A stretch of 20,493 bases of DNA, from contig SLDF01000091.1 of the NCBI GenBank assembly GCA_007125435.1, positions 1 to 20,493 of the forward strand. The letters run 5' to 3'. The stretch comes from Saprospiraceae bacterium. Its GTDB lineage: Bacteria > Bacteroidota > Bacteroidia > Chitinophagales > Saprospiraceae. Each line of letters opens with the position of its first letter. The stretch's first letter is position 1. The position numbers were made by a program, and so were the translations under genes. Shown one piece after another: positions 13,364-20,493 of the stretch. The notes under the pieces were generated by a model. It was not told where the DNA came from. It worked only from the letters and a program-made list of their open reading frames with translations, and did not search any database.

Positions 13364-14566
13364 ATGCAAAAAGAAATATTAGTATTTATTATTGGTGTTT
13401 TGTTCAGTATATTACCATTGGGTTATGCTATCGCAAGCGATCATGGAGATAGCGGATGCGACTTACACGGTCACGAGGATTTTGATGCAGGCAGCACAGC
13501 CCTTCACCACATCGCCGACGCCAATGTTTACAGTATTGGACCGTTCAACATTCCTTTACCGTGTATTATATACGAACCGGGAAATGGGTGGCAGTTCTTT
13601 TCATCTTCCAGATTTGACATAGGTCATCATGGAGATGGCCATATGTCATACAATGGATTTGTACTAGATGGCGGTACGATACGCAAGGTCGTAGATCCTG
13701 ACTTCCCCGGTGGACAAGTTGACATTGCCGGCTTTAAGCACACAAAGGAAGATGGTGTCTTCACATCTTATGCTTGTCATGATGGTAATCTATATCTTAC
13801 TGAGGCAAAGAGCACAGCAGACTTTGGGCTTTTCGGAGGAGGCATCACTTCATTTTATGACTTCTCATTGACTAAGAATACGGTGAGTATTATTTTAGTT
13901 TTCTTTTTCCTGAGCTGGTTGTTTTTATCAGTAGCTAAAGCCTACAAGACAAGAGAAGGTCAGGCGCCGACAGGTTTACAAAACTTTATGGAGCCGATAT
14001 TTCTATTTATGCAAGATGAGGTCTGCAAGCCATTCTTAGGGCCATTATGGGAAAAGTATTTACCACTAATCATGTCATTGTTTTTCTTCATTCTGGGGTT
14101 AAACTTATTTGGACAGATTCCTTTTTTGGGTGGATCCAATGTGACAGGTAATCTTGCTGTGACTATGGTCTTGGCCATCATTGCATTTATAGTGACCAAT
14201 GTGAGTGGTAATGCACACTATTGGAAGCATATATTATGGCCTCCGGGTGTGCCATTATATGTAAAAGTCATTTTAGTACCCGTAGAGATCATGGGTATAT
14301 TCATCAAGCCATTGACATTGATGCTGCGTTTATTTGCGAATATCACAGCAGGTCACATGGTCATTATAGTATTCATCAGTTTGATATTTATTTTCGGAAA
14401 TTCTGGTGAAAGTTTAGGCGGCTCATTAGGAGCGGCAGTGGGTTCTATGTTGTTGTCATTATTTATGATGGCCATAGAGTTGATTGTTGCTTTTGTACAA
14501 GCCTTTGTATTTGCTATACTGACAGCTTCCTATATCGGAGCTGCTACAGAAGAAGCGCATCATTAA
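13364..14566 (+). CDS. atpB: ATP synthase Fo subunit a
   Basis: Subunit a forms the two proton half-channels against the c-ring. 400 residues. Residues 1-25 look like a signal peptide (MQKEILVFIIGVLFSILPLG, then YAIAS), followed by a periplasmic stretch of about 145 residues rich in His, Asp and Gly, then the transmembrane core (first core helix about 172-194). The essential arginine is Arg322 in TLMLRLFANITAGH. The start at 13364 is preferred because the signal peptide begins there; the frame is open upstream to an ATG at 13226, but those 46 residues are polar and precede the promoter-like motif. A leader plus long periplasmic domain is, to my knowledge, normal for Bacteroidota AtpB. First gene of the operon; atpI/atpZ-like genes are absent. 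Confidence 0.95.
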   Translation: MQKEILVFIIGVLFSILPLGYAIASDHGDSGCDLHGHEDFDAGSTALHHIADANVYSIGPFNIPLPCIIYEPGNGWQFFSSSRFDIGHHGDGHMSYNGFVLDGGTIRKVVDPDFPGGQVDIAGFKHTKEDGVFTSYACHDGNLYLTEAKSTADFGLFGGGITSFYDFSLTKNTVSIILVFFFLSWLFLSVAKAYKTREGQAPTGLQNFMEPIFLFMQDEVCKPFLGPLWEKYLPLIMSLFFFILGLNLFGQIPFLGGSNVTGNLAVTMVLAIIAFIVTNVSGNAHYWKHILWPPGVPLYVKVILVPVEIMGIFIKPLTLMLRLFANITAGHMVIIVFISLIFIFGNSGESLGGSLGAAVGSMLLSLFMMAIELIVAFVQAFVFAILTASYIGAATEEAHH

Positions 14567-14592
14567 TTATTTAATATATAAATTTTTTAAAC

Positions 14593-14799
14593 ATGACAGG
14601 TTCAATAGTAGCTATCGGAATGGGCATCGCAGTAATCGGTGCAGGTTTAGGTATCGGTAACATCGGTGCTAAAGCTATGGAGTCTATCGCTCGTCAGCCA
14701 GAAGCTGTAGGTGATATCCGTGCAAACATGATCTTGATGGCAGCTTTCGTTGAGGGTGCTGCTTTGATCGCGATCTTATTGTCATTCTTGGTAGCTTAA
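14593..14799 (+). CDS. atpE: ATP synthase Fo subunit c
   Basis: The c-ring proteolipid. 68 residues: two transmembrane hairpin helices around the polar loop ARQPEAVGD (residues 33-41). The ion-binding carboxylate is Glu54 in AAFVEGAAL. The sodium-type residues are absent (Ile21 at the usual Gln position, Gly55 instead of Ser/Thr after the Glu), which points to protons. Codon choice differs from its neighbours: mostly GGT, ATC and GCT, as for a very highly expressed gene, fitting the many c copies per complex. It begins 26 bases after atpB, preceded by an extremely AT-rich leader and no clear Shine-Dalgarno sequence. A strong hairpin follows it. Confidence 0.97.
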   Translation: MTGSIVAIGMGIAVIGAGLGIGNIGAKAMESIARQPEAVGDIRANMILMAAFVEGAALIAILLSFLVA

Positions 14800-14821
14800 G
14801 CCAAAAATGTCAAAGTGAAAA

Positions 14822-14862
14822 GTATCAAAAGCAGATCAGCGGTTGGCTGCTGCTTTTGATAC
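14822..14862 (+). other. Intercistronic hairpin between atpE and atpF
   Basis: GTATCAAAAGCAG (14822-14834) pairs perfectly with CTGCTTTTGATAC (14850-14862); inside, CAGC (14837-14840) pairs with GCTG (14846-14849) around loop GGTTG, leaving only AT (14835-14836) bulged. A 17-bp stem in a 115-base gap. Only a short TCTTTT lies after it, so it is more likely an mRNA-stabilising or processing structure, or a leaky terminator, than a full stop. Confidence 0.8.
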
Positions 14863-14914
14863 ATCTTTTAATAAAGAGTGTTATAAAATTGTACATCAAC
14901 ATAAATCAATAGAT

Positions 14915-15427
14915 ATGTTATTACTCGCAGACTTTAGTCCTATCAAGCCGGATTTTGGTTTGTTGTTTTGGACAACTGTTTTCTTTCTCATCTTCTGGTT
15001 TGGAATAGGTAAGTTTGCTTTTAGAGCCATCGCGAATGGCCTTAAGCAGCGAACCCAAGACATTCAGGATTCATTAAACCAGGCTAAGAAGGCAAGAGAA
15101 GAAATGTCTCAGCTGGTTGCTGAGAATGAGCAACTACTGGCACAGGCTAGAGAAGAAAGAGCTCAAATACTCCGCGAAGCCAAAGAGGCTAAAGAAGACA
15201 TCATAGCTGAAGCCAGGGATAAAGCAAAAAAAGACGCTCAAGGCATTATCAATAATGCTAAGGAAGCCATCGAAAACCTCAAGCAAGAGGCTATGGTAGA
15301 TGTAAAAAACCAGGCAGGTCTTTTAGCTATAGACATAGCAGAGAAGGTCATGAGAAAAGAACTACAGAATAAAGATGATCACCAAAAGTATGTCAATACA
15401 CTTTTGGATGAGTTTAAGATGAACTAA
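14915..15427 (+). CDS. atpF: ATP synthase Fo subunit b
   Basis: Peripheral stalk subunit that holds the F1 head against the Fo rotor. 170 residues: a single N-terminal transmembrane helix (about 14-33, FGLLFWTTVFFLIFWFGIG) followed by a long charged coiled coil (about 40-150, repeated Ala/Glu/Lys, AREERAQILREAKEAKED) and a C-terminal segment that contacts delta. The ATG at 14915 is chosen because MLLLADFSPIKPDFGLLFW is the usual start; the frame is open upstream to a TTG at 14843, which lies inside the hairpin. 33 bases before atpH. Confidence 0.95.
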   Translation: MLLLADFSPIKPDFGLLFWTTVFFLIFWFGIGKFAFRAIANGLKQRTQDIQDSLNQAKKAREEMSQLVAENEQLLAQAREERAQILREAKEAKEDIIAEARDKAKKDAQGIINNAKEAIENLKQEAMVDVKNQAGLLAIDIAEKVMRKELQNKDDHQKYVNTLLDEFKMN

Positions 15428-15460
15428 CAACCACCATTGGTAATCTAATAAAAAAAGATT

Positions 15461-16030
15461 ATGTCTGCAATTCGCATTGGTTACAGATATTCAAAATCTC
15501 TTCTTGATCTAGCCTTAGAACAAGGCAAGCTTGAAGAGGTATATCAGGATATATTGGGATTTCAAAAGTCGCTGGAAAGTAAAGAGTTTAGCAGCCTTTT
15601 AAAAAGTCCGGTTATTCCTACGGAGAAGAAGTCTTCAATATTCAAGTCACTTTTTGAAGAGAAAGCTACGCCTATTACATACAGGTTTTTTCAGCTGATC
15701 ATTAAGAAAGGTCGTGAAGTGCTGTTCGAAGATATTGTAAAGTCATTCATTGATGAATACAGAAAGCACAAGAATATAGTTTTGGTCACATTAACAACAG
15801 TTGATGACACGGATCAAAAAACAATTGAACACGTGAAGGAGATTCTTGAAAACTCAGGTGCGATCAAAAGCGATATCGAAGTTGTTCATCGTAAGAAACC
15901 TAACCTCATTGGAGGATTTACTATAGAGTTTAAAGATAAACTAATAGATGCCAGTATTTCTCATAAGATGGACAAACTGAGAAGAGAGTTGGGCATTAAT
16001 TTATTCAAACCGAAAATACGTTCTATTTAA
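15461..16030 (+). CDS. atpH: ATP synthase F1 subunit delta
   Basis: Links the top of F1 to the b-subunit stalk (the counterpart of mitochondrial OSCP). 189 residues, close to the usual 175-185. An N-terminal helical domain begins IRIGYRYSKSLLDLALEQG, and the C-terminal domain carries the signature KKPNLIGGFTIEFKDKLIDA with SISHKMDKLRREL. It sits 33 bases after atpF and 19 bases before atpA, so it is clearly in the same transcript. Confidence 0.94.
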   Translation: MSAIRIGYRYSKSLLDLALEQGKLEEVYQDILGFQKSLESKEFSSLLKSPVIPTEKKSSIFKSLFEEKATPITYRFFQLIIKKGREVLFEDIVKSFIDEYRKHKNIVLVTLTTVDDTDQKTIEHVKEILENSGAIKSDIEVVHRKKPNLIGGFTIEFKDKLIDASISHKMDKLRRELGINLFKPKIRSI

Positions 16031-16049
16031 TTATACAAATTAATCAATC

Positions 16050-17645
16050 ATGGTAGATATCAAACCAGATGAAATATCCGCAATTCTCAAGCAGCAATTG
16101 TCAGGATTACAAACAGAAAACGAATTAGAAGATATAGGTACCGTATTACAAGTCGGTGACGGTATCGCCAGAGTGTATGGTCTCAACAGCGTAAAAGCAG
16201 GTGAGTTGGTTGAGTTTGAGACAGGTACACAAGCTATCGTTCTAAACCTTGAGGAAGACAATGTCGGTGTTGTACTTTTAGGTCAATCCGAAGGCATCAG
16301 AGAGGGGTCTCGTGTAAGAAGAACCAATAGAATTGCTTCTCTAAAAGCGGGTGATGGCTTCTTGGGCAGAGTGGTCAATCCACTTGGAGAGCCCATAGAT
16401 GGCAAAGGCCCTATAAAGGGTGATAGATACGAGATGCCACTCGAAAGAAAAGCACCTGGTGTGATTTTTAGAGAGCCGGTTTCTGAACCACTTCAGACAG
16501 GAATCAAGGCGATAGACGCCATGATTCCAATAGGTAGAGGTCAGAGAGAGTTGATCATTGGTGACCGTCAGACTGGTAAGACAGCTATTGCTATTGACAC
16601 CATCATCAATCAAAAAGAGTTTTACGAAAAAGGTGAGCCAGTACTTTGCATTTATGTTGCTTCAGGACAGAAAGCTTCAACAGTAGCGCAGGTAGCTAGA
16701 ACCTTAGAAGAAAACGGAGCAATGCCATATACCGTTATTGTATCTGCTTCTGCAGCTGATCCTGCACCAATGCAGTTTTATGCGCCATTTGCCGGAGCTG
16801 CAATCGGAGAATTCTTTAGAGACACCGGTAGACCTGCACTAATCATTTATGATGATTTATCTAAGCAAGCTGTCGCCTACCGTGAAGTTTCTCTATTATT
16901 AAGAAGACCTCCGGGACGTGAAGCATACCCTGGTGATGTATTCTACCTTCACTCAAGGTTATTGGAGAGAGCAGCAAAGGTTATCAACAATGATGAGATT
17001 GCTCAAAACATGAATGACTTACCTGACTCATTGAAAGAAGCAGGCATAGTAAAAGGTGGTGGATCACTTACTGCACTTCCAATTATCGAAACACAGTCTG
17101 GTGACGTTTCTGCTTATATTCCAACTAACGTTATCTCAATTACAGACGGACAGATATTCTTAGAGTCTAACCTGTTCAACGCCGGAGTAAGACCTGCGAT
17201 TAATGTGGGTATATCTGTATCACGTGTTGGAGGTAATGCGCAGATTAAATCCATGAAAAAGGTTTCCGGTACATTGAAGCTGGACCAGGCACAGTTCCGC
17301 GAACTTGAGGCTTTCTCTAAGTTTGGTTCTGACCTGGATGCCACGACAATGGCAGTGCTGGATAAAGGACGTAAAAATGTGGAAATACTTAAGCAGCCAC
17401 AGTATTCACCGGTACCGGTAGAAAAACAAGTTGCCATCATTTATCTTGGTACTAAAGGTTTGTTGAAAGATGTGCCTGTTGACCAAGTACAAAAGTACGA
17501 GGAAGAGTTTCTATATGAGCTTGAAAAGGCACATCCTGAAATATTGGCCAATTTTAAAGCCGGTAAACTAGAAAAAGAAGACACTGCAAGACTAGAAGAA
17601 CTTGCTGCTAAAGTGGCTTCACCATACAAGGTGAAAAAGAAATAA
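16050..17645 (+). CDS. atpA: ATP synthase F1 subunit alpha
   Basis: Non-catalytic nucleotide-binding subunit alternating with beta in the F1 hexamer. 531 residues. Seen: N-terminal beta barrel with VGDGIARVYGL, Walker A GDRQTGKTAI (171-180, Lys177), Walker B region ALIIYDDLSK (263-272), PPGREAYPGDVFYLHSRLLE (287-306), and the ISVSRVGG arginine finger (Arg392) that reaches the catalytic site on beta. Between HSRLLERAAK and GGGSLTALP there are about 25 residues instead of about 5 in mitochondrial alpha; other bacterial alphas also have an insertion here. The catalytic beta gene is not downstream. Confidence 0.98.
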   Translation: MVDIKPDEISAILKQQLSGLQTENELEDIGTVLQVGDGIARVYGLNSVKAGELVEFETGTQAIVLNLEEDNVGVVLLGQSEGIREGSRVRRTNRIASLKAGDGFLGRVVNPLGEPIDGKGPIKGDRYEMPLERKAPGVIFREPVSEPLQTGIKAIDAMIPIGRGQRELIIGDRQTGKTAIAIDTIINQKEFYEKGEPVLCIYVASGQKASTVAQVARTLEENGAMPYTVIVSASAADPAPMQFYAPFAGAAIGEFFRDTGRPALIIYDDLSKQAVAYREVSLLLRRPPGREAYPGDVFYLHSRLLERAAKVINNDEIAQNMNDLPDSLKEAGIVKGGGSLTALPIIETQSGDVSAYIPTNVISITDGQIFLESNLFNAGVRPAINVGISVSRVGGNAQIKSMKKVSGTLKLDQAQFRELEAFSKFGSDLDATTMAVLDKGRKNVEILKQPQYSPVPVEKQVAIIYLGTKGLLKDVPVDQVQKYEEEFLYELEKAHPEILANFKAGKLEKEDTARLEELAAKVASPYKVKKK

Positions 17646-17658
17646 GTTAATTACTGTA

Positions 17659-17691
17659 GAAGGCTCTTTGCTCAAAAGGTAGAGAGCCTTC
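17659..17691 (+). other. Intercistronic hairpin between atpA and atpG
   Basis: GAAGGCTCT (17659-17667) pairs perfectly with AGAGCCTTC (17683-17691) around a 15-base loop, in the 62-base gap before atpG. No T-tract follows (AAACCCATTT), so it is not a normal terminator; it may affect processing or relative output of atpG. Confidence 0.6.
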
Positions 17692-17707
17692 AAACCCATT
17701 TAATACT

Positions 17708-18607
17708 ATGGCGAATCTTAAAGAAGTAAGGGAGCGGATCAAGTCGGTCATATCAACTCAGCAAATCACCAAGGCCATGAAAATGGTTTCGGCTGCTAAG
17801 TTTAGAAAAGCTCAGCAAGCAATTGTACAGCTGAGACCATATGCCAATAAACTGAGTGAAATGCTCGCTAACATACTTTCTAACCTGGAAGGCGATGCCG
17901 GTACGGATTATGGCAAAGAAAGAGAAGTCAATAAGGTACTCATTGTGGTCGTGACTTCTAATAGAGGTCTTTGTGGTGCATTTAATACCAATATAAACAA
18001 AGCTGCATTGCACACACTTGAGGCTAAATACGCTGACCTATATGAGTCGGGTAAAGTCGAAATGATGTTCATCGGAAAGAAAGGCTATGACTTTTTCAGA
18101 AAGAGGGTTAGTAATGTAAAGTTCCATACAGAGCATATCGATTTGTTCAGTGATTTGAGCTTTGACAATGTTGCAAAGGTTTCTCAGCAGTTGATGGACG
18201 CTTTCACTACCGGTGAGTACGATAAGATCGAGGTGGGCTATGGCATGTTTAAAAATGCAGCCATGCAGTTCCCTACAATGGAGACATTCTTGCCGGTTCC
18301 TAAAGTGGAAGCAGACCAGGATGGTTCTTCAGAAAAAGCAATAAAAGCGGACTATATTTTTGAACCTGACAAACAGTCTTTGCTGGAATACCTTGTGCCA
18401 AGTATCTTAAAGATGCAGTTTCATAAATACTTATTAGACACACATGCATCTGAGCACGGTGCTAGAATGACGGCTATGGATAAGGCTACTGAAAATGCTG
18501 ACGAACTTTTAAAAGACTTAAGAATTAAATACAACAAAGCGAGACAGGAGGCAATTACAAGAGAGCTATCCGAAATCGTAGGTGGCGCAGCAGCATTAGA
18601 AGGATAG
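17708..18607 (+). CDS. atpG: ATP synthase F1 subunit gamma
   Basis: Central rotor shaft of F1. 299 residues. The N-terminal helix carries ANLKEVRERIKSVISTQQIT and KAMKMVSAAKFRKAQ (22-36), the central Rossmann-like domain has VVTSNRGLCGAFNTNI (81-96), and the C-terminal helix (about 240-299) has SEHGARMTAMDKATENADEL and LSEIVGGAAALEG, the conserved end that inserts into the alpha/beta ring. Last gene of this operon; an efficient terminator follows and no atpD or atpC is present. Confidence 0.97.
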   Translation: MANLKEVRERIKSVISTQQITKAMKMVSAAKFRKAQQAIVQLRPYANKLSEMLANILSNLEGDAGTDYGKEREVNKVLIVVVTSNRGLCGAFNTNINKAALHTLEAKYADLYESGKVEMMFIGKKGYDFFRKRVSNVKFHTEHIDLFSDLSFDNVAKVSQQLMDAFTTGEYDKIEVGYGMFKNAAMQFPTMETFLPVPKVEADQDGSSEKAIKADYIFEPDKQSLLEYLVPSILKMQFHKYLLDTHASEHGARMTAMDKATENADELLKDLRIKYNKARQEAITRELSEIVGGAAALEG

Positions 18608-18638
18608 CAGTCGGTATAAACAATAGAACGAATTTTTG

Positions 18639-18671
18639 AAGCCCTAAGGAATATGGCCTTAGGGCTTTTTT
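18639..18671 (+). terminator. Terminator of the atp operon
   Basis: AAGCCCTAAGG (18639-18649), loop AATATGG, CCTTAGGGCTT (18657-18667), an 11-bp perfect stem running into six T. It lies 31 bases after the atpG stop codon, a textbook intrinsic terminator. Confidence 0.92.
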
Positions 18672-18854
18672 GTTGCAGAAACAATACCTTTCCCCCTCGA
18701 ACTGTAAAACAAAAAGTCAAACCAGCTTAAAAACCTATAACACACTGATTGCGTATTGATTTTAAAATACAAGCTAGCTCTTAATCAGAAGTTGATATAT
18801 TTTTTTATACTTGCAAATTGTATCACCTAATTTTTTAACTGTAAAATAAACATC

Positions 18855-19262
18855 ATGATTAAAGAGTTCAAGGAATTTGTAATGAGGGGTAATGTCATTG
18901 ATCTGGCAGTTGCCGTCGTCATTGGTGGAGCCTTTGGAAAAATTGTTTCTTCATTGGTTGCAGATGTCATCATGCCGCCGCTGGGATTATTGCTGGGGGG
19001 CGTCGACTTTGCTGATCTTCAGATCGTACTTAAAGAGGCGGTAGTCGTAGATGGAGAAGTGTCTGCAGAGGCTGTTGCATTGCGTTATGGCGTATTTGTA
19101 CAGACAATATTGGACTTCCTCATTATTGCTTTCGCAATTTTCATGGTCATTAAGGCCTACAATTCAACAAAAAAGCAAGAAGAGGAAGCACCTGCTGCAC
19201 CACCGGAGCCTTCTAATGAAGAGAAGCTATTGACTGAAATAAGAGATCTATTGAAAAAATAG
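18855..19262 (+). CDS. mscL: Large-conductance mechanosensitive channel
   Basis: Pressure-release channel opened by membrane tension on sudden osmotic downshift. 135 residues, typical. The N-terminal amphipathic helix (IKEFKEFVMRGN) leads into the pore helix VIDLAVAVVIGGAFGKIVSS (residues 14-33), followed by the MPPLGLLLGGVDF loop, the second transmembrane helix (about 81-101), a Pro/Ala/Glu linker and the C-terminal bundle helix EEKLLTEIRDLLKK, almost the same as in Escherichia coli MscL. Separated from atpG by a terminator, so independently transcribed. The 183 bases before it are AT-rich; TATACTTG at 18806-18813 is one mismatch from the -7 consensus but has no -33 partner. Confidence 0.97.
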   Translation: MIKEFKEFVMRGNVIDLAVAVVIGGAFGKIVSSLVADVIMPPLGLLLGGVDFADLQIVLKEAVVVDGEVSAEAVALRYGVFVQTILDFLIIAFAIFMVIKAYNSTKKQEEEAPAAPPEPSNEEKLLTEIRDLLKK

Positions 19263-19286
19263 TGGTCGTCTTAATGAGATGATAGC

Positions 19287-19321
19287 AAAAGGACTTAATG
19301 CTCATGCGTTAAGTCCTTTTT
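19287..19321. terminator. Terminator after mscL
   Basis: AAAAGGACTTAA (19287-19298) pairs with TTAAGTCCTTTT (19309-19320); the stem continues with TGC/GCG (one wobble) around loop TCAT, about 15 bp in all. Five T end it on the plus strand. On the minus strand it gives four T, so it may also stop the convergent gene at 19379. Confidence 0.88.
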
Positions 19322-19378
19322 CAGTAATGGCTATATCTGAAAACGCCACCTGAACCTAATATCTAAAACTATTTATCC

Positions 19379-19846
19379 TTATTCCGCTCTATTGGCATGT
19401 CGAGAAACTAGAAGCCACTGTCCCTGATCATTGTAATACACTTCGGTATAGATTAGCCAGATATTTATGGGTTTGTCATCAAGAGCAACATCAAATTGCC
19501 CTTTACCATTAACAATAATAACATTACCGTATTTTCGAGCGGACTCTTCTATGACATTTACTTTATTGTACTTTAAGTGCCCTGTAGATAAGTTTCTAAT
19601 AATATCTTCTCTCGACTCTGTCCATCCATTGGAATGCACATATGCAATATCTCTATCCAGAATAGACCCCAGACTGTCCACCTGCGCTCGAACCATCCAG
19701 TCAAATTTTTTCCTGTGTAAGTTCAACACTTCGCTTACTGCGTCCGCTTTTTGAGTCTGAGCCAGCATGTCATTAGGTATTGAAAACCCTATGATGAGAA
19801 CAAATATATAAAGCAAAGCATCCTTAATGTAAATACCGATTGTCAT
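19379..19846 (-). CDS. Secreted DUF4440 / SnoaL-like (NTF2-fold) protein
   Basis: 155 residues from the ATG at 19846. Residues about 1-30 are a signal peptide (short basic start, core LLYIFVLIIGFSI, MLAQ near the cleavage site). The rest fits the DUF4440 pattern of the NTF2-like fold: helix VLNLHRKKFDWMVRAQVDSL, LDRDIAYVHSNGWTESREDI (63-82), SGHLKY-type LSTGHLKYNKV, a strand with NVIIVNGKGQFDV, and the closing WLLVSRHANR. Members include small-molecule isomerases, but most are uncharacterised, so no reaction can be assigned. The frame is open upstream to 19912, but those 22 residues would put sequence ahead of the signal peptide. It converges with mscL. Confidence 0.8.
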   Translation of the reverse strand: MTIGIYIKDALLYIFVLIIGFSIPNDMLAQTQKADAVSEVLNLHRKKFDWMVRAQVDSLGSILDRDIAYVHSNGWTESREDIIRNLSTGHLKYNKVNVIEESARKYGNVIIVNGKGQFDVALDDKPINIWLIYTEVYYNDQGQWLLVSRHANRAE

Positions 19847-19912
19847 AAAACAAACTAATTGAGTTTCAAAAAAATAGCGCATCAAAATGTCAAATATGGA
19901 GTGCGCATACAA

Positions 19913-20493
19913 TTACAGGGATAAAAATAAACAAAACAAATTCACTTATCAATTATCAGGTTAAGTAAAATATCAAGCCTCAATCTCCAAGCTATAAGAA
20001 GCTGCAAGCCTCAAGTTACAAGCTACAAGCCTCAGAGAGGCGGCATATTAATAGCGCAGGGCGTCAGCGCTGGGATTGCAAATTTATTACCAATTGTTTT
20101 GGCGCTATTTTTGCTCTGAAAGAAGCAAAAATCGTGACAAAACAACTCGACCGAACCTATTAATTTTCTGAACTATGATTTATAGGATTTAGGGATGGCC
20201 ATGATTATTGGCCTTGTGGGTTGTTTGGTTTGTTTTTATCAGATAATTATCCTTATGGCAGGTCATTTATGGTCTTAAAGTTTGCACTTCGCATCGTTGG
20301 TGCTACCGATCATTTTTATTTTGAAGCTAATCGGTTTAACTCGCTTCGCTCGCGTTTATAGCGGAGCATCTGTTGCAGATTTTTTAATAGCTTTTAATTA
20401 GATTGTATTATGTAAATAGAACTTGAAAGCCTTCAGCCTACTTCAAGCCTAAACAGCGGAGAGCACGGAGTGCTCGTAGCGTAAACAGCAAAC
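19913..20493. other. Gene-free right end with short repeats and hairpins
   Basis: No gene on either strand. CAAGCCTCA occurs three times (19974, 20005, 20026) among CAAGCT-type words, a degenerate tandem block. Hairpins: ATTTTTGCT/AGCAAAAAT (20107-20115 with 20124-20132, 9 bp), ATCTG/CAGAT around 20370, and GAGCAC, loop GGA, GTGCTC (20461-20475). Near 20053-20072 there are AGCGC/GCGCT words around the palindrome CAGCGCTG. Several look like decayed intergenic repeats. Confidence 0.5.
19974..20034. repeat. Three short direct repeats CAAGCCTCA
   Basis: CAAGCCTCA begins at 19974, 20005 and 20026, with related CAAGCTA and CAAGTTA words between. Spacings of 31 and 21 bases and the variation between copies argue for a slipped, low-complexity tract rather than a designed array. 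Confidence 0.6.

Noticed and set aside
14843..14914. TTG start for atpF
   Set aside because: It falls in the atpE-atpF hairpin and adds sequence unlike AtpF; the normal start MLLLADFSP is at 14915.
19847..19912. Longer start for the DUF4440 protein
   Set aside because: The extra 22 residues precede the signal peptide that begins at 19846.
19974..20034. CRISPR-like array
   Set aside because: Repeats are only 9 bases with uneven spacing and related words in the spacers; no cas genes in the window.

Overview
The window is from a chromosome of the phylum Bacteroidota, possibly the class Saprospiria; the class is inference. Phylum-level evidence: a DUF3078 outer-membrane-type protein, a DUF2851 protein, tandem OmpH/Skp genes next to murI, a RicT (PSP1) protein with a Cys/Gly-rich head, an AtpB with a signal peptide and long periplasmic domain, an F1Fo operon without atpD and atpC, and promoter-like sequences of the Bacteroidota type (TAnnTTTG). 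Base composition is moderately AT-rich. Nearly all genes are housekeeping and I see no complete mobile element, phage, CRISPR array or defence system.

Layout. 1-125 is the first 41 codons of DNA polymerase I (polA), minus strand, cut by the window edge. 126-1011 is mostly non-coding, with short repeats and one doubtful small membrane protein. 1012-1932 (+) encodes a DUF3078 protein. It converges on a minus-strand cluster at 1962-5768, transcribed in the order ompH-like, ompH-like, murI, folA, DUF2851 (envelope chaperones, D-glutamate for peptidoglycan, tetrahydrofolate, an unknown). A second minus-strand cluster, 6101-11715, reads glutathione peroxidase, holB, ricT, lpdA, acyl-CoA dehydrogenase.

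11716-12480 is a spacer holding two GC-rich repeat elements in inverted orientation, one interrupted by a 101-bp hairpin. Then come a PTPS/QueD-family gene (+) and a tRNA-Gln(TTG) gene (-), which converge on a single very strong terminator. 13364-18607 (+) is the ATP synthase operon atpB-atpE-atpF-atpH-atpA-atpG, with hairpins between atpE and atpF and between atpA and atpG, closed by a clear terminator. It makes the whole Fo part plus alpha, gamma and delta; beta and epsilon must be encoded elsewhere. After it are mscL (+) with its own terminator and a secreted DUF4440/SnoaL-like protein (-). The last 581 bases have no gene but contain short repeats and hairpins.

The most interesting material is non-coding: the inverted repeat pair at 11844-12258 with its inserted hairpin, and the hairpin between atpE and atpF. 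Among proteins, the Cys-rich RicT head and a possible nuclease-like signature in DUF2851 deserve a second look. I did not find a clearly new multi-gene system.
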